Below, in pieces: positions 19,238 to 29,572 of a stretch of DNA of 64,000 nt; within the stretch, counting starts at the first letter, position 1, and each line of letters begins with the position of its first letter. Below the pieces are notes generated by a model. It did no database searches. It saw nothing but the letters and a program-made list of their open reading frames with translations, and had not been told where the DNA came from. Origin of the DNA: Tepidibacter aestuarii (lineage in GTDB: Bacteria; Bacillota; Clostridia; Peptostreptococcales; Peptostreptococcaceae); assembly GCF_934924865.1 (NCBI RefSeq), contig NZ_OW235315.1, positions 186,001 through 250,000 of the forward strand, written 5' to 3'. The translations under genes were made by a program, and so were the position numbers.

Positions 19238-19361
19238 ATTATAAAATTTTTGCTCTGTTGATAAAGTTGATGGAAGAACTATACTTGCAAATATTTTGAG
19301 CAACGGAGCCCGGAGGGATCGTTGGCGACATGAGTCAGTGCGCAGCGACTAGATGAATTTT
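19238..19361 (+). repeat. Dispersed repeat R1, copy b (124 bp)
   Basis: Gapless match to 12806-12929. It sits in the 334-bp gap between the regulator and its operon, immediately upstream of two TTGAGTC half-sites and about 100 bp before the sigma-54 promoter, so its right end may contribute activator sites. It does not encode a protein. Confidence 0.8.
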
Positions 19362-19460
19362 GAGTCGCAAATGACGATTTGAGTCAAAAAAAGTTTAAAT
19401 TTGTAGAAAAAAATAAAATGATATAGCCGTATAACCTAGTCAATTTAATAAATAAAAATT

Positions 19461-19476
19461 TGGCATGGTTATTGCT
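19461..19476 (+). promoter_or_regulatory. Sigma-54 (-24/-12) promoter of the UxaA/acyltransferase/BCCT operon
   Basis: TGGCATGGTTATTGCT fits the sigma-54 consensus (GG at 19462, GC at 19474). It shares TGGCAT----TATTGCTAAA with the promoter at 17646. No competing sigma-A promoter is obvious before 19531. Confidence 0.85.
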
Positions 19477-19530
19477 AAACAAATAAGTGTAGACATAAAA
19501 AGTAAAAAAATATGAAAAGAGGTGTAATAA

Positions 19531-19881
19531 TTGAAAAAAGCAATAATAAAACATCCAAATGATAATGTTGCTACTGTTTTAGAAAATATTGATGTAAACG
19601 AAAAAGTACAAATTCTTTCTGAAAAAACTGAAGTTTTAGATGTAATTACGGCTATTGATCCAATCCCTTTTGGTAATAAGATTGCAATTTGTAATATTGA
19701 AGCTGATGTAGAAATTATCAAATGCGGATATTCAATTGGAAAAAGCTCAAAACAAATTGAAAAAGGGAAGTTAGTACATGTTCACAATGTGAGAAGTGAA
19801 AGAATCAATTTTCCAGATGTTATAATAGATGAAATTATTAGACAAATGGGACTTAAAGAAAAAGGAATAACAGTAGGCTAG
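19531..19881 (+). CDS. UxaA-family lyase, small SAF-domain subunit
   Basis: The 116-residue protein is a stand-alone SAF domain of the altronate dehydratase/sulfolactate lyase family: ...DVITAIDPIPFGNKIAICNIEADVEIIKCGYSIGKSSKQIEKGKLVHVHNVRSER. In SuyA/SuyB-type enzymes this small subunit pairs with a large catalytic subunit, here encoded next. The TTG start follows AGAGGTG. It is the first gene of the sigma-54 operon. The substrate is unknown: known family members remove water or sulfite from 2-hydroxy acids, whereas the neighbours point to carnitine- or choline-like compounds. Confidence 0.8.
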   Translation: MKKAIIKHPNDNVATVLENIDVNEKVQILSEKTEVLDVITAIDPIPFGNKIAICNIEADVEIIKCGYSIGKSSKQIEKGKLVHVHNVRSERINFPDVIIDEIIRQMGLKEKGITVG

Positions 19882-19909
19882 GTTGTTTTAACTGAAAGGA
19901 GTGCGGTTT

Positions 19910-21073
19910 ATGAAATTTAATGGATACGTAAGAGCAGATGGAACGGTAGGAATTAGAAATAATATTTTAATTATTGCTGTAGATGAATGTATGGATGGTA
20001 TTGCAAGAAAAATATCTGATAAAATAGAAAATTCAATAGTTCTTACAAATCATTATACATGTATGTTGGGTGGAAATGAAGAAACTTTAAGCAATATTAT
20101 AAATGCTGGATGTAATCCTAATGTTGCTGGAGCTTTGGTATTGGCTATGGGATGTGGAAGTATTGATCCAGAGCTTGTAGCTGATCCTATAAATAAAACT
20201 GGAAGATTAGCTAAAACATTGACATGTATAAAAAATGGTGGAACAAAGAAAACGATTGAACAAGGAATTGAACTAGCAAAAGAAATAGAAAGCTTTGCAA
20301 AAACGTTTAAACGTCAACCAGTAGATATTTCAAAATTAGTTGTTGGTGTTAAATGTGGTGGATCAGATACAAGTTCAGGTATTGCTTCAAATCCAAGTGT
20401 AGGGAAAGCAGCAGATTTATTAGTAGATAAAGGTGCAATAGCTATAGCTGGTGAATTAATGGAACTTGTTGGGTGTGAAGATATATTATGCAAAAGAGCA
20501 GTAAATGATGAGGTTGCAAAAAAAATAAAAACTCTAATTTCAAATGAAGAAAAAAGATGGGGAGTAGGTTCGGATACTGAAATAATGAGCATTGGAAATA
20601 GTGTAGGAGGACTTACAACTATTGAAGAAAAATCATTAGGTGCACTTTATAAGACTGGTTCAAAACCAATTCAAGGAATACTTGAGTTTAACCAAGAAGG
20701 ACATGAAAAGCCTACAAAACCAGGAATGTATTTATCAGATGTAACAATGCTTTGTGGTGGATCTGGAATGCATTTTGCAGCAGCTGGAGCTCAACTTATT
20801 TTATGGACAAGTGGTGGAGCAGGGTTTAATAATTCAATAGTACCAGTTATAAGAGTTAGTGGAAATGAAGATTTAATAAATGAAGATATTGATATTGATG
20901 CAACTAAAATTATGAAAGGCTTAGAATCAGCTGATGAAGTTGGAAAGAGAATTTTAGATAGAATAATTGAAGTTGCAAATGGAGAAAAAACTAATATTGA
21001 AGATATAGGTTATTCTTATTGTACTCTTTATCAAAAAGATATAAGACTTGAACAGTGTTTGGGGCTAAGATAG
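19910..21073 (+). CDS. UxaA-family lyase/dehydratase, large subunit
   Basis: A 387-residue C-terminal-type UxaA protein (altronate/galactarate dehydratase, SuyB family). It opens with FNGYVRADGTVGIRNNILII and contains NHYTCMLGG, ALVLAMGCGSIDPE, VGVKCGGSDTSSGIASNPSVG and MLCGGSGMHFAAAGAQLILWTSGG. Several conserved Cys and His residues probably bind metal, as in Fe-dependent relatives. Together with the SAF subunit it should catalyse beta-elimination from a hydroxy acid. ATG 19910 is used (AAAGGAG 8 bp upstream) rather than GTG 19901. The context differs from hexuronate or sulfolactate loci, so standard substrates are doubtful. Confidence 0.85.
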   Translation: MKFNGYVRADGTVGIRNNILIIAVDECMDGIARKISDKIENSIVLTNHYTCMLGGNEETLSNIINAGCNPNVAGALVLAMGCGSIDPELVADPINKTGRLAKTLTCIKNGGTKKTIEQGIELAKEIESFAKTFKRQPVDISKLVVGVKCGGSDTSSGIASNPSVGKAADLLVDKGAIAIAGELMELVGCEDILCKRAVNDEVAKKIKTLISNEEKRWGVGSDTEIMSIGNSVGGLTTIEEKSLGALYKTGSKPIQGILEFNQEGHEKPTKPGMYLSDVTMLCGGSGMHFAAAGAQLILWTSGGAGFNNSIVPVIRVSGNEDLINEDIDIDATKIMKGLESADEVGKRILDRIIEVANGEKTNIEDIGYSYCTLYQKDIRLEQCLGLR

Positions 21074-21104
21074 ATAAAAAAATTAATAGGAGGAGATTAG
21101 GAAA

Positions 21105-22880
21105 ATGAAAGATTTTATAAAGTATAATGTTCCAATTAAAAATATTGATGATTTACCATCATATCCAATACCTATATTAAAAGATACATTAGATAGGTTC
21201 TTAGGATGGGTTGAACCTCTTGTGTCTTCAGTAGAGTTTGAAAAAGCTAAAAAAACTGTAGAAGAGTTCCTAATCACAGGAGATTCTAAAAAATTGGAAG
21301 AAAAAATACAAGAACTAGGTAATAGAGAAGAAGATAGTTGGATTTATGATTACTGGGTTAAATCCCACTTATTAGTGAGAGCTCCTCTTACACCTCATAC
21401 TAATGTTCCTATTATATATGAAAATCAAAAACTTCTAAAGTTTGAAGTTCTTGAGAGAATAGCTATACTTATGCATTCTGCTGCTGTTGTATATAAAGAT
21501 TTCAAGGAAAATGGTGCAGGAGAATATTGGATTAAGAATAAACGTTATTCATCAGATGAATTTCATGGATTGTTAGCATCAATCAATGATATAAAAGAAG
21601 GAATGGATGAATACTATATCAATGATGAATGTTCAGAGTGTATAGTATTTTCTTATAAGAATCATCTTTATAATGTTCAGGTAATTAGGGATAAAAATGT
21701 CGTTTCTGTTGGTGAAATTGTAAATACCCTTAAAAATATTGTATCAAACACGATGGAATCACTTGTACCAAATGCTAATTATGTAACTGTTGGTGTGGAT
21801 AGAGATGAAGCAGGAAAAGTACTTGGAGAGATTTTGATAAATGATAAAAATCAAAAGGAATATCAAAAAATTAAAGATGCTATTCTAGTTATGAATTATG
21901 ATGATATAGAAATTAATGGTGTATATGAAGAACTGGATAATGCTTCTTATAATAGAGAGGATGTAAACCGATGGCATGGAAAAGGATTTCAGTTTTCTTG
22001 CACAAAGAATGGTGTTTTCTCTTTTATTGCAGATCATTGTTTTGTAGATGGTGGAACAGAAGTTTATTTTATTAACAAACTAAAGAAATATATTGAGGAA
22101 ACTACATTTTCATTTGAAGAATTAACTTCAAATAATATAGCAGAAGAGATAACTTTTGATCTTTCAGAGGATATTAAAGAAGCCCTTTTAGATTTAAAAG
22201 AAGGGTTTGATAAGTGTATGGATAGTTTTGAAGCTAGATATGTTGATTTTGATGGATTATCTAGGGAAGTTCTGAAAGAAAAAGGAATTCTTTCTGGAGA
22301 TGGATTCATTCATCTTGCATTTCAAGTAGCGCAATATATGACTTATGAAAGTATTAAGAACACATATATATCAGTAGATGCTAGAAGATTCTTTAGAGGA
22401 AGAACTGAGAGCAATAGGCCTGTATCAAAAGAGAGCGTTAGTTTTGCAAAAGAGTTTCTAAAAAAAGAAAAATCAAAAACAGAGCTTTATCAAATGATGA
22501 AAGAAGCATTGGATGAACATCATAGACGTGTTAAGTTATGTCAGTCTGGACAAGGAGTAAATAGATACTTATATGTACTAGAATCAGTATATAAAGATTA
22601 CGGTAAAGAAATGGGAATCGTTGAAAAACCAGATCTGTTTAATACAGAAGCTTTTAAAGTTATAGGTGACAATCATTTATCAACAACATCTTTTGGTCAC
22701 CCAGATATGAAATATCTTTATTTCCCTCCTGTTCAGGAGCAAGGATTTGGTATTTACTATTATGTAGGCCCTAAATCATTTATGATTATAACAGCCTATA
22801 AAGAAGATTTAGAAACAATGAATAAAATGATAGCAAATCTTCAAGAATGCATTAACGGAATGTTAGAATTGAATGAATAA
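21105..22880 (+). CDS. Choline/carnitine O-acyltransferase family protein
   Basis: A 591-residue protein of the carnitine/choline acyltransferase family, common in eukaryotes and uncommon in bacteria. It begins with the family opening LPSYPIPILKDTLDRFLGWVEPLVS and has the catalytic His at residue 311 in SFIADHCFVDGGTE (family H-x3-D-G). It ends with the substrate-pocket and STS-like region HLSTTSFGHPDMKY plus a C-terminal GFGIYYYVGP. Full length suggests an active enzyme moving acyl groups between CoA and carnitine or choline. It is cotranscribed with the lyase subunits and the transporter (AGGAGG sites, gaps of ~30 bp). There is no targeting signal, so it is cytosolic. Confidence 0.9.
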   Translation: MKDFIKYNVPIKNIDDLPSYPIPILKDTLDRFLGWVEPLVSSVEFEKAKKTVEEFLITGDSKKLEEKIQELGNREEDSWIYDYWVKSHLLVRAPLTPHTNVPIIYENQKLLKFEVLERIAILMHSAAVVYKDFKENGAGEYWIKNKRYSSDEFHGLLASINDIKEGMDEYYINDECSECIVFSYKNHLYNVQVIRDKNVVSVGEIVNTLKNIVSNTMESLVPNANYVTVGVDRDEAGKVLGEILINDKNQKEYQKIKDAILVMNYDDIEINGVYEELDNASYNREDVNRWHGKGFQFSCTKNGVFSFIADHCFVDGGTEVYFINKLKKYIEETTFSFEELTSNNIAEEITFDLSEDIKEALLDLKEGFDKCMDSFEARYVDFDGLSREVLKEKGILSGDGFIHLAFQVAQYMTYESIKNTYISVDARRFFRGRTESNRPVSKESVSFAKEFLKKEKSKTELYQMMKEALDEHHRRVKLCQSGQGVNRYLYVLESVYKDYGKEMGIVEKPDLFNTEAFKVIGDNHLSTTSFGHPDMKYLYFPPVQEQGFGIYYYVGPKSFMIITAYKEDLETMNKMIANLQECINGMLELNE

Positions 22881-22913
22881 AATATATAAATAATATTATA
22901 AGGAGGAATATTA

Positions 22914-24476
22914 ATGGATACAAAAAAAGTTAGAATAGATAAAACTGTCTTTTTCGGTGCTTTAATAGCGTTATTAGCTGTTGCATTACCTATTATCATG
23001 ATGCCAGAAAGAAGTGGAAAGGTGCTTGGTTTAATTAATAATGCTATAATAACTAAATTTGGTAGTTTCTTCATTTTGTTTGGGTTGTTTTGCTTAATAT
23101 TTTGTATTTGGGTATCTTTCAGTAGATATGGAAAAATAGTACTGGGAGATGAAGGAGAAAAACCAGAATTCAGCAGTTTCTCTTGGGCTGCAATGCTATT
23201 TTGTGCTGGTGTAGGAGCTGGAGTTGTATACTGGGGAGTTATTGAGTGGGTTTATTATTATAAAGCTCCTCCACTTGGACTTGAAGTAGGTTCGTGGCAA
23301 GCAGCTGAAATGGCAGCAGCATACGGTATATTCCACTGGGGACCTATGGCTTGGGCTATTTATTCTGTAACAAGTTGTGCTGTTGGATATATTATTTTTG
23401 TAAGAAAAGGTAATGTTTTAAAGTTAAGTGAAGCTTGTCGTGCTTTATTAGGAAATAGAGTTGATGGTGTTGTTGGAAAGATAATCGATATTTCATTTGT
23501 ATTTGGTATTGTTGGTGGAGTTGCTACAAGTTTAGGACTTGGATCACCATTAGTGACAGCAGGTCTTTCTAGAATATTTGGACTTAAAGAAACTCCTGGT
23601 CTTCAAATAGGAATATTATTCCTTGTAACATGTATTTTTGGATTTAGTGCTTATTCTGGATTGAAAAAAGGAATAAAAGTTCTTAGTGATGTAAATGTAG
23701 TATTAGCTTTAGGTATTGTTTTATTCGTTTTTCTAGCTGGGAATACTATATTTATAATTGAAATGGGAACAACTTCACTTGGTGTTGTAGCTACAAACTT
23801 CTTTAGAATGAGTACTTGGCTTGATCCAGCTGGTAAGTCAATGTTCCCTCAATATTGGACAGTTTTTTATTGGGCGTGGTGGGCTGCATATGCACCGTTT
23901 TTAGGTATGTTTATTGCTCGTATTTCAAAAGGTAGGACTATTAAACAAATGGTAATGGGATCTTTAGTTTATGGATCAGCTGGATGTGTTCTTTTCTTTG
24001 CTGTTTTAGGTAACTATGGGCTAGATCTTCAACTTTCTGGAAAATTAGATGTAGTTGCTAAGCTTGATGAATTAGGCGGACCACAAACTATTATTTCTAT
24101 ATTAGAAACATTACCTTTAGGTAAATTGATTGTATTTTTAGTAGTAGTTCTTAGTATTACATTTATGGCTACTTCTTATGATTCTGCTTCTTATATTCTT
24201 GCAGCTAATTCTCAAACAAAAGTAGACGATAATGGTGAACCTATAAGATGGCTTAGATTAGTATGGGCATTTAGCTTGGCTCTTATTCCTATTGGATTCA
24301 TTCTTCTTGGAAGTCCTTTAAAAACTTTACAAACAGCTTCACTGGTTTTTGGTATTCCAGTTTGTATTGTTGTTATAATGACTGGGTTCTCTTTCGTAAG
24401 AATGGTAAAATCAGACATTAAAGAAAATAAATTAAAACAAAAAATAGTAATTGATGAATTTAAAGATATAGTATAG
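22914..24476 (+). CDS. BCCT-family transporter, CaiT-like (carnitine/betaine/choline)
   Basis: The 520-residue protein has 12 predicted membrane helices and the BCCT aromatic signature WTVFYWAWWAAYAPFLGMFIARISKGRT (from W315). The stretch WGVIEWVYYYKAPPLGLE followed by AYGIFHWGPMAWAIYS and YIIFVRK is closer to the carnitine/gamma-butyrobetaine exchanger CaiT than to glycine-betaine carriers such as BetP, and the C-terminal regulatory tail of BetP is absent. It probably imports, or exchanges, a quaternary-amine substrate for the enzymes encoded upstream. The operon ends at a strong terminator. Confidence 0.9.
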   Translation: MDTKKVRIDKTVFFGALIALLAVALPIIMMPERSGKVLGLINNAIITKFGSFFILFGLFCLIFCIWVSFSRYGKIVLGDEGEKPEFSSFSWAAMLFCAGVGAGVVYWGVIEWVYYYKAPPLGLEVGSWQAAEMAAAYGIFHWGPMAWAIYSVTSCAVGYIIFVRKGNVLKLSEACRALLGNRVDGVVGKIIDISFVFGIVGGVATSLGLGSPLVTAGLSRIFGLKETPGLQIGILFLVTCIFGFSAYSGLKKGIKVLSDVNVVLALGIVLFVFLAGNTIFIIEMGTTSLGVVATNFFRMSTWLDPAGKSMFPQYWTVFYWAWWAAYAPFLGMFIARISKGRTIKQMVMGSLVYGSAGCVLFFAVLGNYGLDLQLSGKLDVVAKLDELGGPQTIISILETLPLGKLIVFLVVVLSITFMATSYDSASYILAANSQTKVDDNGEPIRWLRLVWAFSLALIPIGFILLGSPLKTLQTASLVFGIPVCIVVIMTGFSFVRMVKSDIKENKLKQKIVIDEFKDIV

Positions 24477-24483
24477 AAATTAA

Positions 24484-24558
24484 AATAATACCACATTTCT
24501 CATTTTAGATTACTTTTAGTAAAGTAATACTTTTATGAGAATATGGTATTATTTTTTT
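24484..24558 (+). terminator. Terminator of the sigma-54 operon
   Basis: AATAATACCA pairs with TGGTATTATT at the base of a long stem (inner TTTCTCA/TGAGAA), followed by seven T. Confidence 0.85.
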
Positions 24559-24583
24559 GTCTTTTTTCCTATAGAAAAGTTGT

Positions 24584-24632
24584 TGCAAAGCTAAAATTCT
24601 AAAACTCCATTTGAATTAAGTTTTATTTTATA
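24584..24632 (+). repeat. Dispersed repeat R2, strongly shortened copy d
   Basis: AAAGCTAAAATTCTA matches the 5' arm of R2 and AAACTCCATTTGAATTAAGTTT its 3' end, joined with the centre deleted. It lies between the operon terminator and the glycosylase gene. Confidence 0.45.
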
Positions 24633-24729
24633 ATTAATATAACTTTAAAATTTGAATAACTCAATTTAAAAATATATTTTTTGGGTAAATTAAAAATATA
24701 AAGATGTGTAGATGAGGAGTGGAAAATTT

Positions 24730-25608
24730 ATGAAAATATATGAAGAAAATAATTCTGTTGTAGTTGAAGGTATGAATGATTTTGAACCTAAGCATATATT
24801 TGAGTGCGGTCAATGCTTTAGATGGAATGAAGAAGATGACGGATCTTATACTGGAGTAGCATTTAAAAGAATACTCAATGTAAAAAAAGAAGAAGATTTA
24901 GTGTATTTTAATAATACAAATCTAGAAGATTTTCATAATATATGGTATAAGTATTTTGATTTAGATAGAGATTATTCTAAAATAAAAGAAGAATTATCTA
25001 AAATGGACAAATACTTAAATGAAGCTGTAAAGTTTGGATACGGTATAAGAATACTCAATCAAGATGAATGGGAAATATTGATATCATTTATAATATCAGC
25101 TAACAATAGGATATCTATGATAAAAAGAGCAATAGAAAATTTATCTATGAATCATGGAGAATATATAGGAGAATATAAAGGTAAAAAGTATTATGCTTTT
25201 CCATCTATTGAAAAGATGAATTCATTGACACAAGAGCAGATAAGAAAATGTGGAACTGGATTTAGAGACCAATATATAAAGGATACAACTTTTATAATAA
25301 ATACTGATAACGAAGATATATATAAATACAAAAACTTAAATACCGATATGTGTAAGAAGGGACTTTTACAATTTTGTGGAGTGGGCCCCAAGGTTGCAGA
25401 TTGCATAATGTTATTTTCTATGGAAAAGTATGATACATTTCCTGTAGATGTATGGGTAAAAAGAGTTATGGAAGAATTTTATGTAGACGAGAATCTTAGC
25501 TTAAAGAAAATAAGAGAATATGGAATAAATAAATTTTCAAATCTATCTGGGTTTGCTCAACAATATCTATTTTACTATGCAAGGGAGCTTAGTATAGGAA
25601 GAAAATAG
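24730..25608 (+). CDS. ogg: 8-oxoguanine DNA glycosylase/AP lyase (Ogg1 type)
   Basis: A 292-residue HhH-GPD glycosylase with the N-terminal OGG domain (FECGQCFRWNEEDDGSYTGV) and the catalytic core FCGVGPKVADCIMLFSMEKYDTFPVDVWVKRV. Here Lys221 is the Schiff-base nucleophile and Asp240 the conserved acid, as in human OGG1. It removes 8-oxoguanine and nicks the strand. The ATG at 24730 sits 8 bp after GAGGAGTGG; the in-frame ATG at 24712 overlaps that site. The next gene starts within 10 bp, so the two are probably cotranscribed. Confidence 0.9.
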   Translation: MKIYEENNSVVVEGMNDFEPKHIFECGQCFRWNEEDDGSYTGVAFKRILNVKKEEDLVYFNNTNLEDFHNIWYKYFDLDRDYSKIKEELSKMDKYLNEAVKFGYGIRILNQDEWEILISFIISANNRISMIKRAIENLSMNHGEYIGEYKGKKYYAFPSIEKMNSLTQEQIRKCGTGFRDQYIKDTTFIINTDNEDIYKYKNLNTDMCKKGLLQFCGVGPKVADCIMLFSMEKYDTFPVDVWVKRVMEEFYVDENLSLKKIREYGINKFSNLSGFAQQYLFYYARELSIGRK

Positions 25609-25611
25609 GAG

Positions 25612-27102
25612 GTGATTGACATAATAGACACTATAATGTGGGCACTTGGAATATTATTTACCGTATCTACAGTGTTAGTATCGTTAGTAATATTCTTAGA
25701 GAATAGAAATCCTTCTAAGACAATAGCTTGGCTTTTAATCTTTGCAGTATTTCCAATAGGTGGTTTGATAATATATATACTCTGTGGTCAAAATGTGAGG
25801 CGTAAGAAGATATTTAAGACTCAGAAGATATTTTCAGATATAAAGGTTAGTCATTTATTCAGTAATATAAAAGAATTTGACAATCTATTGTTTGTAGAAA
25901 AGCAAGCTATAGTTGATAATATTATATTTAATGATAGCAGTATGGATAATTCAAAAAGAGTTATGAGTTTGTTACTGAACACTGGAAGAATTCCATTTAC
26001 ACTCAACAACGATATAAAGATATTAACAAACGGAAATCAAAAGTTTGATGAGATGATAAGAGATTTAAGAAAGGCAAAGCACCATATACACATGGAGTAC
26101 TACATCATAAAAAATTCAGATATAGGGAATAAAATAAAAAACATATTAATAAAAAAGGCAGATGAGGGAGTAAAGGTTAGAATACTTTACGATGATGTAG
26201 GCTGTTGGAGACTTTGGTTTGATAGAAAGTTTTTCGATGATATGAGGGAGCACAATATAGAAATATATCCATTTTTAAAATCGAAAATTCCTTTTATAAA
26301 TAGAAGATTAAACTATAGAAACCATAGAAAGATAGCTGTAATAGATGGAAAGATAGCATATACAGGAGGTATAAATATAGGAGACGAATACTTAGGAAAA
26401 AATAAGAGATTCGGATTCTGGAGAGATACACATATGAAGATAAAAGGTGAATCGGTTTATATGTTACAGCTTACATTTTTACTAGATTGGTATTTTGCAA
26501 CTAAAAATAGAATATTCGATGGAGAGTATTTTCCATCTATATCTTATAAGGGAGATAGTATAGTTCAAATAGCTGCTAGTGGTCCTGATTCAGACTGGGA
26601 GGTAATACATCAAGCTTATTTTAGTGCTATATCAAAGGCAAAAAATAGAATATATATACAAACGCCTTATTTTATACCTGATGAGAGTGTATTGATGGCT
26701 TTAAAAACAGCAGCTTTAAGTGGTGTTGATGTAAGAATAATATTTCCAAGAATAGCGGATCATAAGATAGTTCATTTAGCATCATCTTCGTATTTCAAAG
26801 AAATATTAAAAACAGGAGGAAAAGTATATTTATATGAAAAAGGATTTATGCATTCAAAAATATTGATAATAGATGATGATATATGTTCTGTAGGAAGTGC
26901 CAATATGGATCTTAGAAGCTTTATGATTAACTTTGAAGTAAATGGATTCATATATGATGAGAAGGTCACTAAAAGGCTTGAGAAGGACTTTATGGAGGAT
27001 ATAGAAAATAGTGAAGAGATAAAGTATGAAGATTATATTAATAGATCTGTAGTCCAAAAAATAAAAGAATCAGCTGCGAGATTATTCTCTGCTGTTCTAT
27101 AG
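25612..27102 (+). CDS. cls: Cardiolipin synthase
   Basis: The ~496-residue protein has two N-terminal membrane segments separated by the family motif ENRNPSKTIAWLLI...GGLIIYILCGQN. Two phospholipase-D HKD motifs follow: HRKIAVIDGKIAYTGGINIGDEY and HSKILIIDDDICSVGSANMDLRSF. It condenses two phosphatidylglycerols to cardiolipin at the membrane. The start is unclear: the perfect AGGAGGTGATT lies at 25607-25617, GTG 25612 is inside it, and the first in-frame ATG (25636) is some 20 bp away, with ATT or ATA codons at the ideal distance. Downstream is a terminator hairpin. Confidence 0.92.
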   Translation: MIDIIDTIMWALGILFTVSTVLVSLVIFLENRNPSKTIAWLLIFAVFPIGGLIIYILCGQNVRRKKIFKTQKIFSDIKVSHLFSNIKEFDNLLFVEKQAIVDNIIFNDSSMDNSKRVMSLLLNTGRIPFTLNNDIKILTNGNQKFDEMIRDLRKAKHHIHMEYYIIKNSDIGNKIKNILIKKADEGVKVRILYDDVGCWRLWFDRKFFDDMREHNIEIYPFLKSKIPFINRRLNYRNHRKIAVIDGKIAYTGGINIGDEYLGKNKRFGFWRDTHMKIKGESVYMLQLTFLLDWYFATKNRIFDGEYFPSISYKGDSIVQIAASGPDSDWEVIHQAYFSAISKAKNRIYIQTPYFIPDESVLMALKTAALSGVDVRIIFPRIADHKIVHLASSSYFKEILKTGGKVYLYEKGFMHSKILIIDDDICSVGSANMDLRSFMINFEVNGFIYDEKVTKRLEKDFMEDIENSEEIKYEDYINRSVVQKIKESAARLFSAVL

Positions 27103-27132
27103 AAAATTCATTTAATAATATTAACTGATAAT

Positions 27133-27190
27133 AATAATGCTTATTAAAATATGTATGATTTAATGACATTTTAATAAGCATTATTTTATT
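27133..27190 (+). terminator. Hairpin after cls
   Basis: AATAATGCTTATTAAAAT pairs perfectly with ATTTTAATAAGCATTATT across a 17-nt loop; the following T run is interrupted (TTATTTATTT). Confidence 0.7.
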
Positions 27191-27260
27191 TATAAACACA
27201 ATGCTACAATATAATTACGAAAATCGGTGAAAAAAGTAAATAAATACTTACTGAAAACTC

Positions 27261-27326
27261 TTGAAAAATCATTGCAAATTAGATATATTATAATTATAAT
27301 TAGCACTCGAGTTGAGTGAGTGCTAA
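27261..27326 (+). promoter_or_regulatory. groESL promoter with CIRCE operator
   Basis: TTGAAA (27261-27266), 17 bp, TATATT (27284-27289) is a likely promoter. It is followed by a perfect CIRCE element, TTAGCACTC (27300-27308), nine bases, GAGTGCTAA (27318-27326). This is the HrcA repressor site, so groESL is heat-shock controlled; hrcA itself is not in the window. Confidence 0.93.
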
Positions 27327-27366
27327 AAGGAAAATAATACAATGCATATTACGAGGAGGGGTTATA

Positions 27367-27651
27367 ATGAAAATCAAGCCACTAGCTGATAGAGTAGTTA
27401 TAAAGAAATTAGAAGCAGAAGAAAAAACTAAAAGTGGTATAGTTTTACCAGGAAGTGCGAAAGAGCAACCACAAATGGCTGAGGTTGTAGAAGTAGGACC
27501 TGGTGGAGTTGTAGATGGTAAAGAAATTAAAATGGAAGTTAAGGTTGGAGATAAGGTTATATTCTCTAAATATGCTGGAACAGAGATTAAGTTAGAAGGC
27601 GAAGAGTATACTATCTTAAGACAAAGTGATATATTAGCGGTTGTAGAATAG
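27367..27651 (+). CDS. groES: Co-chaperonin GroES
   Basis: A 94-residue GroES with the family opening [33 protein letters not shown] (mobile loop) and the closing [24 protein letters not shown]. Seven copies cap the GroEL ring. The ATG at 27367 is 7 bp after GAGGAGGGG; an upstream frame through CIRCE is not used. It is cotranscribed with groEL 34 bp downstream. Confidence 0.97.
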   Translation: MKIKPLADRVVIKKLEAEEKTKSGIVLPGSAKEQPQMAEVVEVGPGGVVDGKEIKMEVKVGDKVIFSKYAGTEIKLEGEEYTILRQSDILAVVE

Positions 27652-27685
27652 ATTAAAAATTATACATAATTAGGAGGGGTTTTAA

Positions 27686-29317
<1,632 letters not shown>

Positions 29318-29319
29318 TT

Positions 29320-29408
29320 AAAGAAGACCTTTTGGTCTTCTTTTTATTTTTGATAAAGTTTATTGTTGAGAGAAAAATAAATGGTATTAAAATACCATTT
29401 ATTTTTTA
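29320..29408 (+). terminator. Two successive hairpins after groEL
   Basis: AAAGAAGACC pairs with GGTCTTCTTT followed by T-rich sequence (29320-29350). A second stem AAATAAATGGTATT/AATACCATTTATTT with a T run follows at 29376-29408. Confidence 0.82.
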
Positions 29409-29502
29409 AGTGTAGATCTTAAATTTTGAATATACTAAAAAAAGAAATGAAAAGACTTATAAGGGTAGGAGAATAAGTTAAGAATTGCAAAAAAGTCTAC
29501 AT

Positions 29503-29535
29503 TAAGAATCTTTACAATAAAGATTCTTTTTTATG
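29503..29535 (+). terminator. Isolated terminator upstream of the phosphatase gene
   Basis: AAGAATCTTT pairs with AAAGATTCTT, then six T. It closes a ~95-bp stretch (29409-29502) containing no gene longer than eight codons. Either a very short transcript ends here or it is a leader attenuator of the next gene. Confidence 0.7.
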
Positions 29536-29572
29536 TTAAAATAAGCTATGATAATTATTAGGGGTGATAGGA

